From assembly GCA_024690665.1 (NCBI GenBank), contig JAILOU010000039.1, forward strand, positions 62,001-126,000: a stretch of 64,000 nucleotides of DNA, written 5' to 3'. The translations under genes were made by a program, and so were the position numbers. Each line of letters starts with the position of its first letter. The stretch's first letter is position 1. The notes beneath the pieces were generated by a model. The model did no database searches, had not been told where the DNA came from, and saw nothing but the letters and a program-made list of their open reading frames with translations. Below are positions 8,965 through 17,369 of the stretch, one piece after another. This DNA comes from Eubacterium sp. (lineage in GTDB: Bacteria; Bacillota; Clostridia; Lachnospirales; Lachnospiraceae).

Positions 8965-10095
8965 ATGAAAAAAATAAAAATAGCTTACATTCTTCATGGA
9001 CTTGCAACGGGGGGGACAGAGAGTTTTGTAATTAATGTAATTCAAAGACTTGATTCTGAACGATATGATATTGCCATAATCTTGGCAGTCAATGAAGGTG
9101 CAAGGCAGCAAAGAGAAGATGAAGCAGAAAAGTTAGGAGTAAAAATATATCGCACGAATGATTTAGACGGGGTTCAAAAGATTGCTTCACATTATTCGAA
9201 ACTGATTTCCATCTTAAAGAAAACAGGACCGTATGATGTGGTGCATGCCAATATGGATCTGTTTAATGGCATTAATCTTAGAGCGGCAAAAAAGGCGGGG
9301 GTTAAACAGCGTATATGTCACGCTCATGTACCGCAGAGTCAGTCCGCTGATCAGGTTGGAAAACCATTTGTGATACGTACTTATCAAAAAACGATGCGGC
9401 GTCTTATTCAAAACAATGCGACAATCTGCCTCGGTTGCAGTGAGAGTGCGAATGAATATTTGTATGGTCCGGATTGGAAAATGAATCCGCGATGTGCCGT
9501 TGTATATAATGGAATTGATCTTAATAAGTATCGAATGGTTAAGGTCGATAGAGAGACATTTTTGGAAAGCAATCATTTGCCGACTGATCGCAGGTATATT
9601 ATTACGGTTGGCAGGATGTCGGCGGTTAAAAATCCACTGTTTGCTCTTGATGTCATCAAACAACTACATGAAAAGAATCCGGAGTATGCTTACCTGTGGG
9701 TGGGAGACGGAGAGATGCGCGCACAGGTGAAAAATCGGATTGACGAACTAAAGATGAATGATTATGTATGGCTTTTGGGAGTGCGAAAGGATATTCCGGA
9801 AGTGTTACAGGTGGGAGAAGCATTCTTGCTGACTTCTATATTTGAGGCATTTGCAATTGTCTTATTAGAAGGGCAGGTATCCGGATTGCCGTGTATTTGT
9901 TCTTCATCCATCCCGCGTAATGCGGACCTTGGCAGGTGCGAGTTTGTTTCGTTACATGAAGGGGCTGATAGATGGGCGGAGACAATTGACCGCTGTGTGA
10001 ACCGGGACAGGCAGCCACAGCTGGATGAAGAAAAAGTTGCCTCCATTGATGCAGAGCGAATAGCACAGGTTATGGAACAGTATTACAGTATGTAA
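8965..10095 (+). CDS. Glycosyltransferase family 4 (GT-B fold)
   Basis: 376 residues, no signal peptide or membrane helix. The N-terminal acceptor domain begins KIAYILHGLATGGTESFV, and the C-terminal donor domain contains ITVGRMSAVKNP and the retaining GT4 E-x7-E motif in FEAFAIVLLEG. Such enzymes transfer sugars from nucleotide donors to lipid-linked glycans at the inner face of the membrane. It is the first of six adjacent glycosyltransferases with 0-17-base gaps or short overlaps. RQRICHAHVPQS resembles EpsF-like exopolysaccharide enzymes. Donor and acceptor are unknown. The ribosome binding site (AGAGGAAG) is about 14 bases from the ATG, a long spacing. Confidence 0.88.
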   Translation: MKKIKIAYILHGLATGGTESFVINVIQRLDSERYDIAIILAVNEGARQQREDEAEKLGVKIYRTNDLDGVQKIASHYSKLISILKKTGPYDVVHANMDLFNGINLRAAKKAGVKQRICHAHVPQSQSADQVGKPFVIRTYQKTMRRLIQNNATICLGCSESANEYLYGPDWKMNPRCAVVYNGIDLNKYRMVKVDRETFLESNHLPTDRRYIITVGRMSAVKNPLFALDVIKQLHEKNPEYAYLWVGDGEMRAQVKNRIDELKMNDYVWLLGVRKDIPEVLQVGEAFLLTSIFEAFAIVLLEGQVSGLPCICSSSIPRNADLGRCEFVSLHEGADRWAETIDRCVNRDRQPQLDEEKVASIDAERIAQVMEQYYSM

Positions 10096-10110
10096 ATTTG
10101 AGGAGAGTTT

Positions 10111-11115
10111 ATGAGACAGAATGATGAGATTAAAGTTTCGGTAATTGTACCAATCTATAACGGTGAAAAATATTTACATCGATGCGTAGACAGTATCTGT
10201 AAGCAGACGCTTAAGGAGATTGAGATTATACTGGTGGATGATGGCAGTATGGATGAGTCGCTTAAAATATGCGAAGAATATGCTGCAAAGGATGAGCGAA
10301 TCCGGGTGATCAAGCAAGAGCATAGCGGCGCAGCCGGAGCCAGAAATCGTGGAATCGAGCAGGCGGGGGGAACTTACATCGGATTTATGGATTGTGATGA
10401 TTATATCTATCCGCAGATGTATGAAATCTTGTATCGCGTGTGCGAAGAAAAAAAGATGCCGGTAGCTATGTGCGGAGCAAGAAAAACGACCAATATCAGA
10501 ATTCCGGAGATTACATATAATTGGAATCCGGATGAATTAGAGGTGGTTTCAACAAGTGAGTATCTAAAGCGCATGTATGCAGATGGAAGCATCGACTGGA
10601 GATATCTTCATGTCTTTAACTGCATCTATAAAAAAGAACTTTTAAAAGAAATTCGGTTCCAGGAAGACATTGCATTTGAGACGGGGATTTTTAATCTGGC
10701 GGTTTGTTCGGAGGTTGAAAACATTCCGATTGTTCCATTTGATTTTTATTTGTGGTTTCAGTATCGAGGAGCGCAGTCTAAGACAAAGACCAAGATTAAC
10801 AATTTGCGACGCCTTGATCCATATATGCAGATGATGAAGGATTGTGAGAAGAATCGTAAGGAGGTTTATCCTTTTGTACTCGAGAAGGTGGCGAAGGTTG
10901 TGCTTGCTATCATGTATGAAGCAAAGGGATTTCCGGAATATAAAGAAGTACTTCAGGATATGCATTCTTATCGCGATGATGTGATTAAGCGATATAAGGA
11001 AAATAACCTGGTGTCACCAAAGAGCAGAAGGCGTTTTATCTTCCTGCTCAGACATAATGGAATCTACAATATGTATCGTGACAGAATGGAAAGAAAGTAT
11101 GGAGAAAACAGTTAG
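10111..11115 (+). CDS. Glycosyltransferase family 2 (GT-A fold)
   Basis: 334 residues. SVIVPIYNGEKYL opens the nucleotide-binding fold, VDDGSMD follows, and FMDCDDY is the DxD-type metal/UDP site. GAAGARNRGIEQAGG is the usual GT2 loop. The last third is helical and likely sets acceptor choice. GAGGAG precedes the ATG by 7 bases. The 3' end overlaps the next gene by 17 bases, indicating translational coupling within the glycan cluster. Substrates cannot be assigned. Confidence 0.9.
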   Translation: MRQNDEIKVSVIVPIYNGEKYLHRCVDSICKQTLKEIEIILVDDGSMDESLKICEEYAAKDERIRVIKQEHSGAAGARNRGIEQAGGTYIGFMDCDDYIYPQMYEILYRVCEEKKMPVAMCGARKTTNIRIPEITYNWNPDELEVVSTSEYLKRMYADGSIDWRYLHVFNCIYKKELLKEIRFQEDIAFETGIFNLAVCSEVENIPIVPFDFYLWFQYRGAQSKTKTKINNLRRLDPYMQMMKDCEKNRKEVYPFVLEKVAKVVLAIMYEAKGFPEYKEVLQDMHSYRDDVIKRYKENNLVSPKSRRRFIFLLRHNGIYNMYRDRMERKYGENS

Positions 11116-12157
11116 TATTATTGTTCCGAATTATAATAACGGGGCGTATATTGGAACTTGTTTGGAAAGTTTAATTTCCCAGACTTATAAACAGATTGAA
11201 ATTATCTGTGTGGATGGACATTCCGAGGATCAAAGTGTAAGTGTGATTCGGGAGTATATGAGTAGGGACGCAAGAATCAAACTGTATGAAGTGGACAATC
11301 AGGGGGTGTCGGTATCTAGAAATATAGGACTCGATCACGCACAGGGGGACTATATCATGTTTGTGGATGCTGATGACTGGACGGATTCTGATACGATAGA
11401 ACAGGCGCTTGAAGCGATGAATCGTGAGAGTGCAGATCTTGTTATGTGGTCGTATGTGCGGGAGTTTGACGGGAATTCCCTGAATAAGAATATCTTTGAA
11501 GAAGATTATCTGGTCTTTGATCAAGATGAGGTACAGCATAAGATTCACAGGCGCTTTATCGGTCTGATTGGGGAAGAACTTGCGCATGTTGAAAGTGCAG
11601 ATGCACTGTGTCCTGTGTGGGGCAAGTTATACAAAGCAAATCTAATCAAAGATCATGGAATACGATTTGAAGACATTCGCACAATCGGCACTTATGAAGA
11701 TGGAATGTTTAATCTGTACGTTACAAAGTATGCGACGAAAATCGTGTATATGCAGCGTTATTTCTACCATTACCGAAAGGATAATACGGCATCGATTACT
11801 TCGGCATACAAGCCGAAATTATTTAAGCAGTGGCAGAATCTGTTTCAGATTATGAAAGATTATATTCAGGAAAATCATTTGCCGGATGAGTACGAGGTGG
11901 CGCGTCAAAACAGGATTGCGCTGAGTTTATTGGGACAGGGTTTGAATCTGATGATTAGTGATCTTACTAAGGAACAAAAGATTCAAAAGATAAAGGAAAT
12001 CCTGGCGCTTGAACAATATCGCGAGGCATATGAGCGGCTTGATATGTCGTATTTTCCAATCCATTGGAAGGTATTTTATACAGCAGGTAAAAAGCAAAAT
12101 GCACGCCGCGTCTACTTTTTACTGAGTGTGATTCAAAAGAAGATAGGAAGTGTATAG
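11099..12157 (+). CDS. Glycosyltransferase family 2
   Basis: 352 residues from the ATG at 11099. An upstream in-frame start exists at 11057, but the conserved fold begins at KTVSIIVPNYNNG, so the internal ATG, preceded by GGAAAG, is preferred. VDADDWT is the DxD motif. The product overlaps the preceding gene by 17 bases and ends 2 bases before the next, so it is part of a tightly packed operon. The C-terminal region differs from the other GT2 members in the cluster, suggesting a different acceptor. Confidence 0.88.
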   Translation: MEKTVSIIVPNYNNGAYIGTCLESLISQTYKQIEIICVDGHSEDQSVSVIREYMSRDARIKLYEVDNQGVSVSRNIGLDHAQGDYIMFVDADDWTDSDTIEQALEAMNRESADLVMWSYVREFDGNSLNKNIFEEDYLVFDQDEVQHKIHRRFIGLIGEELAHVESADALCPVWGKLYKANLIKDHGIRFEDIRTIGTYEDGMFNLYVTKYATKIVYMQRYFYHYRKDNTASITSAYKPKLFKQWQNLFQIMKDYIQENHLPDEYEVARQNRIALSLLGQGLNLMISDLTKEQKIQKIKEILALEQYREAYERLDMSYFPIHWKVFYTAGKKQNARRVYFLLSVIQKKIGSV

Positions 12158-12159
12158 GG

Positions 12160-13275
12160 ATGAGTGAGCCAATTCGTGTTCTTAACATGTTTACCATCAT
12201 GAATCGTGGCGGTGCGGAAACGATGGTAATGAATTATTATCGTAATATGGATCGCAGCAAGGTCCAGTTTGACTTTCTGGTGCATCGCAGTGAGCGCGGT
12301 GCGTACGATGACGAAATCGAATCTTTAGGCGGTAGAATCTACCGTATGATTCCCATTTACCCACAAAATTTTAAAGAGTATAAGTCGATGCTAAAGACGT
12401 TTTTTCATGAGCATCCGGAGTATCGAATTATTCATTCGCATATGTCGGAACTTGGCTGCTTTGCGTTTATAGAAGCGCAAAGACAGGGCGTTCCGGTACG
12501 AATCTGCCATGCGCACAATGCACCGCATGGATGGGATATCAAGATGATTATGCGAAATAAATTTAAGAAAAAGATGGTGCCTTATATTACGCATATGTTT
12601 ACCTGCGGCGAAGAGGCGGCGCAGTGGCTTTATGGAAAGCGGTATGAGGACCGGTTCATTCATATGAATAATGCGATTGATGCCGCAAGATTCCGGTACG
12701 ACGCGGATAAGGCTTTGCAGGTAAGAAAAAGCCTTTCGCTGACGAGCCGGCAGCTGGTCATAGGTCATGTCGGCAGGTTTAACAAGCAAAAAAATCACAG
12801 CTATCTGATTGAAATTTTTAAAGAAGTAAAGCAACTTAGAAGTGATGCTGTTTTGTTGCTGATTGGAATTGGAGAATTGATGGAACCGATAAAAGAAAAG
12901 GTGCAGCAATATGGACTTAGTGACAGCGTGAGATTTTTGGGAAGCCGCGATGATGTAAATGACTTAATGCAGACATTTGACGTGTTTTTATTTCCTTCTT
13001 TATTCGAAGGATTTCCGGTTACCATGGTGGAAGCGCAGGCTGGGGGCAATCTGTGTGTGATTTCAAAGGAGCAGCCAAAAGAAAGTGCAATCACGCAGAA
13101 TGTACGCAGAATCTCTCTGCAGGAATCGCCGAGGGCATGGGCGGAGCTGATCTTGGAGGAAACGGCGCACTATGAAAAGTCAGATACTTATGAAAGCATC
13201 TGCAAGGCCGGATATGACATTCGTGAAAATGTTAAAAAGTTGGAGGAGTTTTATCTAAAAGCTTATGAAGAGTAA
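12160..13275 (+). CDS. Glycosyltransferase family 4
   Basis: 371 residues. The N-terminus RVLNMFTIMNRGGAETMVMN is characteristic of EpsF/CapM-like GT4 enzymes, and the donor domain has IGHVGRFNKQKN and the E-x7-E motif in FEGFPVTMVEAQ. No membrane segment is present; such enzymes act peripherally on the cytoplasmic side of the membrane. It is the second GT4 in the cluster and shares the acceptor-domain style of the first, including a RICHAHNAPHG stretch like that gene's RICHAHVPQS. The next gene overlaps its 3' end by 11 bases. Confidence 0.9.
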   Translation: MSEPIRVLNMFTIMNRGGAETMVMNYYRNMDRSKVQFDFLVHRSERGAYDDEIESLGGRIYRMIPIYPQNFKEYKSMLKTFFHEHPEYRIIHSHMSELGCFAFIEAQRQGVPVRICHAHNAPHGWDIKMIMRNKFKKKMVPYITHMFTCGEEAAQWLYGKRYEDRFIHMNNAIDAARFRYDADKALQVRKSLSLTSRQLVIGHVGRFNKQKNHSYLIEIFKEVKQLRSDAVLLLIGIGELMEPIKEKVQQYGLSDSVRFLGSRDDVNDLMQTFDVFLFPSLFEGFPVTMVEAQAGGNLCVISKEQPKESAITQNVRRISLQESPRAWAELILEETAHYEKSDTYESICKAGYDIRENVKKLEEFYLKAYEE

Positions 13276-14191
13276 TCGAAATGAAATGAAACCAAATTCT
13301 GTTATGCTGACTGTTTTTACGCCGGCATATAATCGGGCACATACTTTGCATCGTTGTTATGAAAGTCTGAAAAGGCAGACTTGTGATGATTTTTTGTGGC
13401 TGATTATTGATGATGGTTCTTCTGATAATACAAAAGAACTGGTAGAAGGATGGATGAGGGAAGAACTTCCATTTGAAATTCGCTATGAATATAAGGAAAA
13501 CGGAGGCATGCATACAGCGCATAATCGTGCCTATCAACTGATGGATACGCTACTTAACGTCTGCATTGATTCTGATGATTATATGAGCGATAACGCAGTG
13601 GAGCTGATTGTGAATTTCTGGAAAGAACATGGAAGCGATAAGTATTCCGGAATCATCGCGCTTGATACGGATTTTGACGGTAATGTAATTGGAAAGCGAT
13701 TAGAACGAGACAGAAAGGCGACGACGCTGTCGGGGTACTATGCCAGGGGCGGTGCAGGAGATAAAAAACTGATTTATCGGACGGACGTGATGAATCAGTA
13801 TCCGCAGTATCCGGTGTTTCCGGGAGAAAAGTATGTATCACTCGGATACAAATATCTGCTTGCCGATCAGGAATATGAACTGCTGATTATGGATGAGCCG
13901 GTATGCCTTGTGGAATATCAGGCAGATGGTTCCTCGAACAATATGTTTAAACAATATCTGAACAATCCTAAGGGATTTGCTTTTATGAGAAAAGTGGATA
14001 TGCGGTATGATCAGGGAATAAAAAGGAAATTCAAGACCTGTGTTCATTATGTTTCGAGCAGTCAGATTAGTGGAAACTCCAACTTCCTAAAAGAGTCACC
14101 GAGAAAATTTATGACATTTTTGGCGATTCCGGCAGGAAGAATGCTAACGCGATATATTCGAAAAAAAGTTGCACAGGGCATTAATGCTTAA
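13265..14191 (+). CDS. Glycosyltransferase family 2
   Basis: 308 residues. LTVFTPAYNRAHTLHRCYESL and IIDDGSSDNT open a GT-A fold and CIDSDDYM is the DxD site. The opening is of the WcaA/SunS-like subtype that starts with TPAYNR rather than the SVIVPVYN of its neighbours. The ATG at 13265 lies inside the preceding gene; a second in-frame ATG eight codons on (MKPNS) could be used instead. Fourth or fifth step enzymes of a repeat-unit pathway are plausible, but the sugar is unknown. Confidence 0.87.
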   Translation: MKSNRNEMKPNSVMLTVFTPAYNRAHTLHRCYESLKRQTCDDFLWLIIDDGSSDNTKELVEGWMREELPFEIRYEYKENGGMHTAHNRAYQLMDTLLNVCIDSDDYMSDNAVELIVNFWKEHGSDKYSGIIALDTDFDGNVIGKRLERDRKATTLSGYYARGGAGDKKLIYRTDVMNQYPQYPVFPGEKYVSLGYKYLLADQEYELLIMDEPVCLVEYQADGSSNNMFKQYLNNPKGFAFMRKVDMRYDQGIKRKFKTCVHYVSSSQISGNSNFLKESPRKFMTFLAIPAGRMLTRYIRKKVAQGINA

Positions 14192-14208
14192 GAAGAAGGA
14201 ACTGGAAG

Positions 14209-15177
14209 ATGAAAGCACAAAGTAAAATTTCGGTTATTGTGCCGGTGTATAATATGCAGCAACTGTTGGATCGTTGTATTACATCGATTGTATCAAATAC
14301 GTATGAAAATCTGGAGATCATCTGTGTTGACGACGGATCGAAGGATGATAGTCCTTTGATACTTGATGAATGGGCGAAAAAGGATTCTCGCATCAAAGTG
14401 CTCCATAAGGAAAATGAAGGATTAAGTGAAGCGCGAAATTCCGGGCTTCAAATCTGTAAGGGAGATTTCGTGGCCTTTATAGATTCGGATGACTGGATTC
14501 GGGAAGATTACTTTGAAGTGATGATGGATGCTATGGAGCATAATGAGGTGCAGATGGTAATTGGCGGGTATGTCAGAACAGCAGATGATCGGGCGCTGGA
14601 TGCGGTATCGAAGGAGAGACGTCCTGCCAAGGTGGGGGCACTTGAGTTTTCCGGGAATCGTGGTTATGTCTGGGGCAGACTGTATCGCAGGGAACTGATT
14701 GGGGAGCTTCGATTTGACAAGAATTATAAGATTGAAGACCTTGAGTTCAATCTAAGAGTGCTGGTTCAAAATCCGGATGTGAAAGTCGCTTATCTTTCCG
14801 ATATAATCTATGCTTATTATGTAAGGGAAGGTTCACTTGTAAGCAACATAGAGGCAGCTGACATGGAACAGATTGTGGAAGTGTTAGAGAAGTATATGCT
14901 TCGGTTTGAAGGAACCGGTATGGAATCCTTTTTTGCGCAGGAAAGTATTAAACGATGTTGTTATATCAGATGGTATTACTGGGCGAAGAAGGATAAGGAA
15001 GGATATACAAGATGCCAAAAGAAACTTTCTAATGCAAGAAAACACTTAGGAGCAGACGGTAAGAAAATGTCCATTATTGCTCGTTCCAACAGAATCTATC
15101 GTTTTTGGAGAATTCTCAATGATCCATCTATGAAAGCATGGGAAAGAAGTGTTCGAAACGGAACAGGACATTTTTAA
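14209..15177 (+). CDS. Glycosyltransferase family 2 (last of the cluster)
   Basis: 322 residues. ISVIVPVYNMQQLLDRCI, VDDGSKDDS and FIDSDDWI give a standard GT2 catalytic domain in residues 1-120; the remainder is a helical acceptor region. GAACTGGAAG precedes the ATG. The stop codon lies in a small inverted repeat (GACATTTT-TAAC-AAAATGTC) with no U tract, so termination here is doubtful. No polymerase, flippase or initiating phosphoglycosyltransferase follows; the next gene is an unrelated dehydrogenase with its own promoter. Confidence 0.9.
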   Translation: MKAQSKISVIVPVYNMQQLLDRCITSIVSNTYENLEIICVDDGSKDDSPLILDEWAKKDSRIKVLHKENEGLSEARNSGLQICKGDFVAFIDSDDWIREDYFEVMMDAMEHNEVQMVIGGYVRTADDRALDAVSKERRPAKVGALEFSGNRGYVWGRLYRRELIGELRFDKNYKIEDLEFNLRVLVQNPDVKVAYLSDIIYAYYVREGSLVSNIEAADMEQIVEVLEKYMLRFEGTGMESFFAQESIKRCCYIRWYYWAKKDKEGYTRCQKKLSNARKHLGADGKKMSIIARSNRIYRFWRILNDPSMKAWERSVRNGTGHF

Positions 15178-15313
15178 CAAAATGTCACCCTAAAATACGC
15201 TATTAGTCACATATAACCTAAAATTCAAGAGGCAAATGCACGTTTTTTTAGCCAAACAATAGCGCTGTACTTTGTGCAATGTGCCTTATAAATAGGTGGT
15301 AAAAAAGTAACTA

Positions 15314-15342
15314 TTGAACAAAATTAACAAATGGACTACAAT
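15314..15342 (+). promoter_or_regulatory. Promoter of the SDR dehydrogenase gene
   Basis: TTGAAC at 15314-15319 and TACAAT at 15337-15342 are 17 bases apart. It gives a leader of about 75 bases and makes this gene independent of the glycosyltransferase cluster. Confidence 0.65.
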
Positions 15343-15425
15343 AATTCTCAGATGGAAAGATATCGTTAACAAAACTTGAATGACACATTTAAGTAGCAAG
15401 GAAAGTTTTAGGAGGTACTACTATC

Positions 15426-16199
15426 ATGAAGAATTATTTTGACTTAAAAGGACGCGTTGCACTTGTAACAGGATGCTCAGGTGGACTTGGTGTACAGATG
15501 GCTAAGGCATTGGCCAATCAGGGTGCTACCATCGTACCGATTGCACGTCGTCTTGAGAAACTGCAGGAAGTTGCGAAGATGCTTAAAGATGAGTTTGGCG
15601 TTGAAGCTTACCCAATCCAGTGTGATATTACAGACACAGACCGTGTAAATGCGGTAGTAGACGAAATCATGGATAAATTCGGCCGCATTGATATTGTAAT
15701 TAACAATGCAGGTACCGGAGCTGTTGCGCCGGCGGAAGATATTACAGACGATCAGTTTGACAATGAGATGCAGATTGACTTGTTTGGTACATTCAAAGTA
15801 GCAAGAGCGGTTGCGAAAAAGGCAATGATTCCTCAAAAGTATGGTCGTGTCATCAATATCGCTTCCATGTATGGCCTTGTAGGAAACAAGATTGCAGGAT
15901 CTGCTCCTTATCACGCAGCGAAAGGTGGCGTTGTCAACCTGACAAGAGCGCTTGCGTCAGAATGGGGGAAATACGGAATTACCGTTAATGCAATCTGCCC
16001 TGGTTATTTCTATACACCACTTACCAAGGAAACCTTAGATTCTGATTTCTTCCAGCAGAATGCGAAGACCATGATTCCGGAAGAACGCTATGGTAATGAA
16101 GGAGAACTTGATACAGCAGCTATCTTCCTTGCATCAGAGGCTTCTTCTTATGTCAATGGAATTATGGTTCCGGTAGACGGTGGATATACTTGTATGTAA
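15426..16199 (+). CDS. Short-chain dehydrogenase/reductase (gluconate 5-dehydrogenase-like)
   Basis: 257 residues, the normal SDR length. TGCSGGLG is the cofactor-binding glycine motif, NNAG the structural motif, and Ser in NIASMYG plus YHAAK form the catalytic site. CPGYFYTPLTK and the C-terminal VDGGYTCM fit the classical SDR group that includes gluconate 5-dehydrogenase and 3-oxoacyl-ACP reductase; the former is the closer reading, but substrate cannot be decided. A strong AGGAGG site lies upstream, and codon use is highly biased, suggesting good expression. It is monocistronic between a promoter and a terminator. Confidence 0.85.
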   Translation: MKNYFDLKGRVALVTGCSGGLGVQMAKALANQGATIVPIARRLEKLQEVAKMLKDEFGVEAYPIQCDITDTDRVNAVVDEIMDKFGRIDIVINNAGTGAVAPAEDITDDQFDNEMQIDLFGTFKVARAVAKKAMIPQKYGRVINIASMYGLVGNKIAGSAPYHAAKGGVVNLTRALASEWGKYGITVNAICPGYFYTPLTKETLDSDFFQQNAKTMIPEERYGNEGELDTAAIFLASEASSYVNGIMVPVDGGYTCM

Positions 16200-16223
16200 T
16201 AAAATTATAAATATGAATATAGG

Positions 16224-16268
16224 GGGACTGTGCATGGTTTCGAAAGAAGATGCGCAGTCTCTTTTTTG
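16224..16268 (+). terminator. Terminator after the SDR gene
   Basis: GACTGTGCAT pairs with ATGCGCAGTC (one G-U) around a 14-base loop, followed by TCTTTTTTG. Confidence 0.85.
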
Positions 16269-16300
16269 TGTTTGTGACAGAAGTTAAACAATCTATGCGG

Positions 16301-16325
16301 AATAGTTAAGGAAATTTTAACTATT
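16301..16325. promoter_or_regulatory. Inverted repeat upstream of a secreted protein gene
   Basis: AATAGTTAA, 7 bases, TTAACTATT: a perfect 9-bp inverted repeat 106 bases before the ATG. It has no U tract and could be an operator. TAGAAT at 16368-16373 is a possible -10 box downstream of it, with no clear -35. Confidence 0.4.
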
Positions 16326-16431
16326 ATTTCATTTTGGGATATTTCTGGAAAGAGAAAATGAAAGTGTTAGAATAGAACTAGATTTGGTTTAGACCTATCA
16401 TTTCTATTTATATTGAAGGAGGATTAGAGAA

Positions 16432-17325
16432 ATGAAAATGTTTAAAAGATGTATGGCAATTGCAGCAGCATTTGTCATCGGATTTACCATGTTACCTGTT
16501 GGGGCACAGGCGGCAGCGGTGACAAAAAGAGTGGGAAGTATTTCCAGCGGATCGATGTCATTTAAAGAGGATGTGACACATGATGGAAAGAAAGATAAGG
16601 TTGCAATCTACACTTCATTAACCGATGATATGATTACCAAGTTTATCGTGCAGGTCAACGGAAAGACAACGCTTACAGTTAAGAATCTGGATGAAAGTTA
16701 TTATATGAATGTTCGTTATATTAAGACTTCAAAATCTAAAGAATTCGTGCAGATCTATACAACCGGAGCCAGTGACTATGTCAGCCATAACTGCCTTTAC
16801 CGCTATGATAAATCATCCGGTAAGATGAAAAAAGTAGTTGATCTGACAAAGGCATATAATGGCATGCTTAGTGTAACTGATGTTGTAGGAGCCAAGAAAA
16901 ATAAGATTACAGTTTCTGCATATGTGCAGCCACAGACAACTGCAGGTCTGAATCTTACCCTAACTTATAAGTACAAAAAAGGTAAGATGAAATTAGCTTC
17001 TAAGACAGCGACCAGTGTGGAAAGCGCAGTTGCAGGATTTACTTCAGATGATAATTACGGAAGTTATTTCGCACAAAATAAATATGTCTGCTGTAGAACG
17101 TTGAAGTTTAAGACAAAGGCAGCCGGCTCTAAGGTGGCATTTAAAGCAACCAAGAATTCTGTTGTGAAATTAAAGAAGATTAAATACAAGAATAAAAAAC
17201 TGTACGGACAGTTTTCGCAAAAGGGAAAGAAAGGCTGGATATTACTGTACTCTAAGAAAATGCCTTCTTACTATGAAGAAGGAGAAGGTTACTTCTACGG
17301 AGTGCTGAGTCGTATGGCAGGTTAA
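16432..17325 (+). CDS. Secreted Lys-rich protein of unknown function
   Basis: 297 residues with a clear Sec signal peptide ending in VGAQA near residue 28. The mature part is basic and beta-rich, with no catalytic motif I can name. VTHDGKKDKVAIYTS resembles the FG-GAP/VCBS-like phrase in which a measured quantity is followed by DG-K-D, as seen in other secreted Clostridial proteins, but this is weak. AAGGAGGAT precedes the ATG. It converges on another secreted protein gene with a shared terminator between them. No function is assigned. Confidence 0.85.
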   Translation: MKMFKRCMAIAAAFVIGFTMLPVGAQAAAVTKRVGSISSGSMSFKEDVTHDGKKDKVAIYTSLTDDMITKFIVQVNGKTTLTVKNLDESYYMNVRYIKTSKSKEFVQIYTTGASDYVSHNCLYRYDKSSGKMKKVVDLTKAYNGMLSVTDVVGAKKNKITVSAYVQPQTTAGLNLTLTYKYKKGKMKLASKTATSVESAVAGFTSDDNYGSYFAQNKYVCCRTLKFKTKAAGSKVAFKATKNSVVKLKKIKYKNKKLYGQFSQKGKKGWILLYSKKMPSYYEEGEGYFYGVLSRMAG

Positions 17326-17330
17326 AGACA

Positions 17331-17369
17331 AGGGATTCTTATCATGGTGTGATAGGAATCCCTTTTTTT
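17331..17369. terminator. Terminator between convergent secreted-protein genes
   Basis: AGGGATTCTTATCA pairs with TGATAGGAATCCCT (one G-U), followed by TTTTTTTA on the + strand. On the - strand the trailing tract is weaker. It abuts the stop codon of the - strand gene. Confidence 0.85.

Noticed and set aside
12391..12909. Open frame on the - strand of about 170 codons in the glycosyltransferase cluster
   Set aside because: It is antisense to a well-supported GT4 gene and encodes no recognisable domain.
15160..15185. Terminator at the end of the glycosyltransferase cluster
   Set aside because: The inverted repeat spans the stop codon but lacks a U tract.
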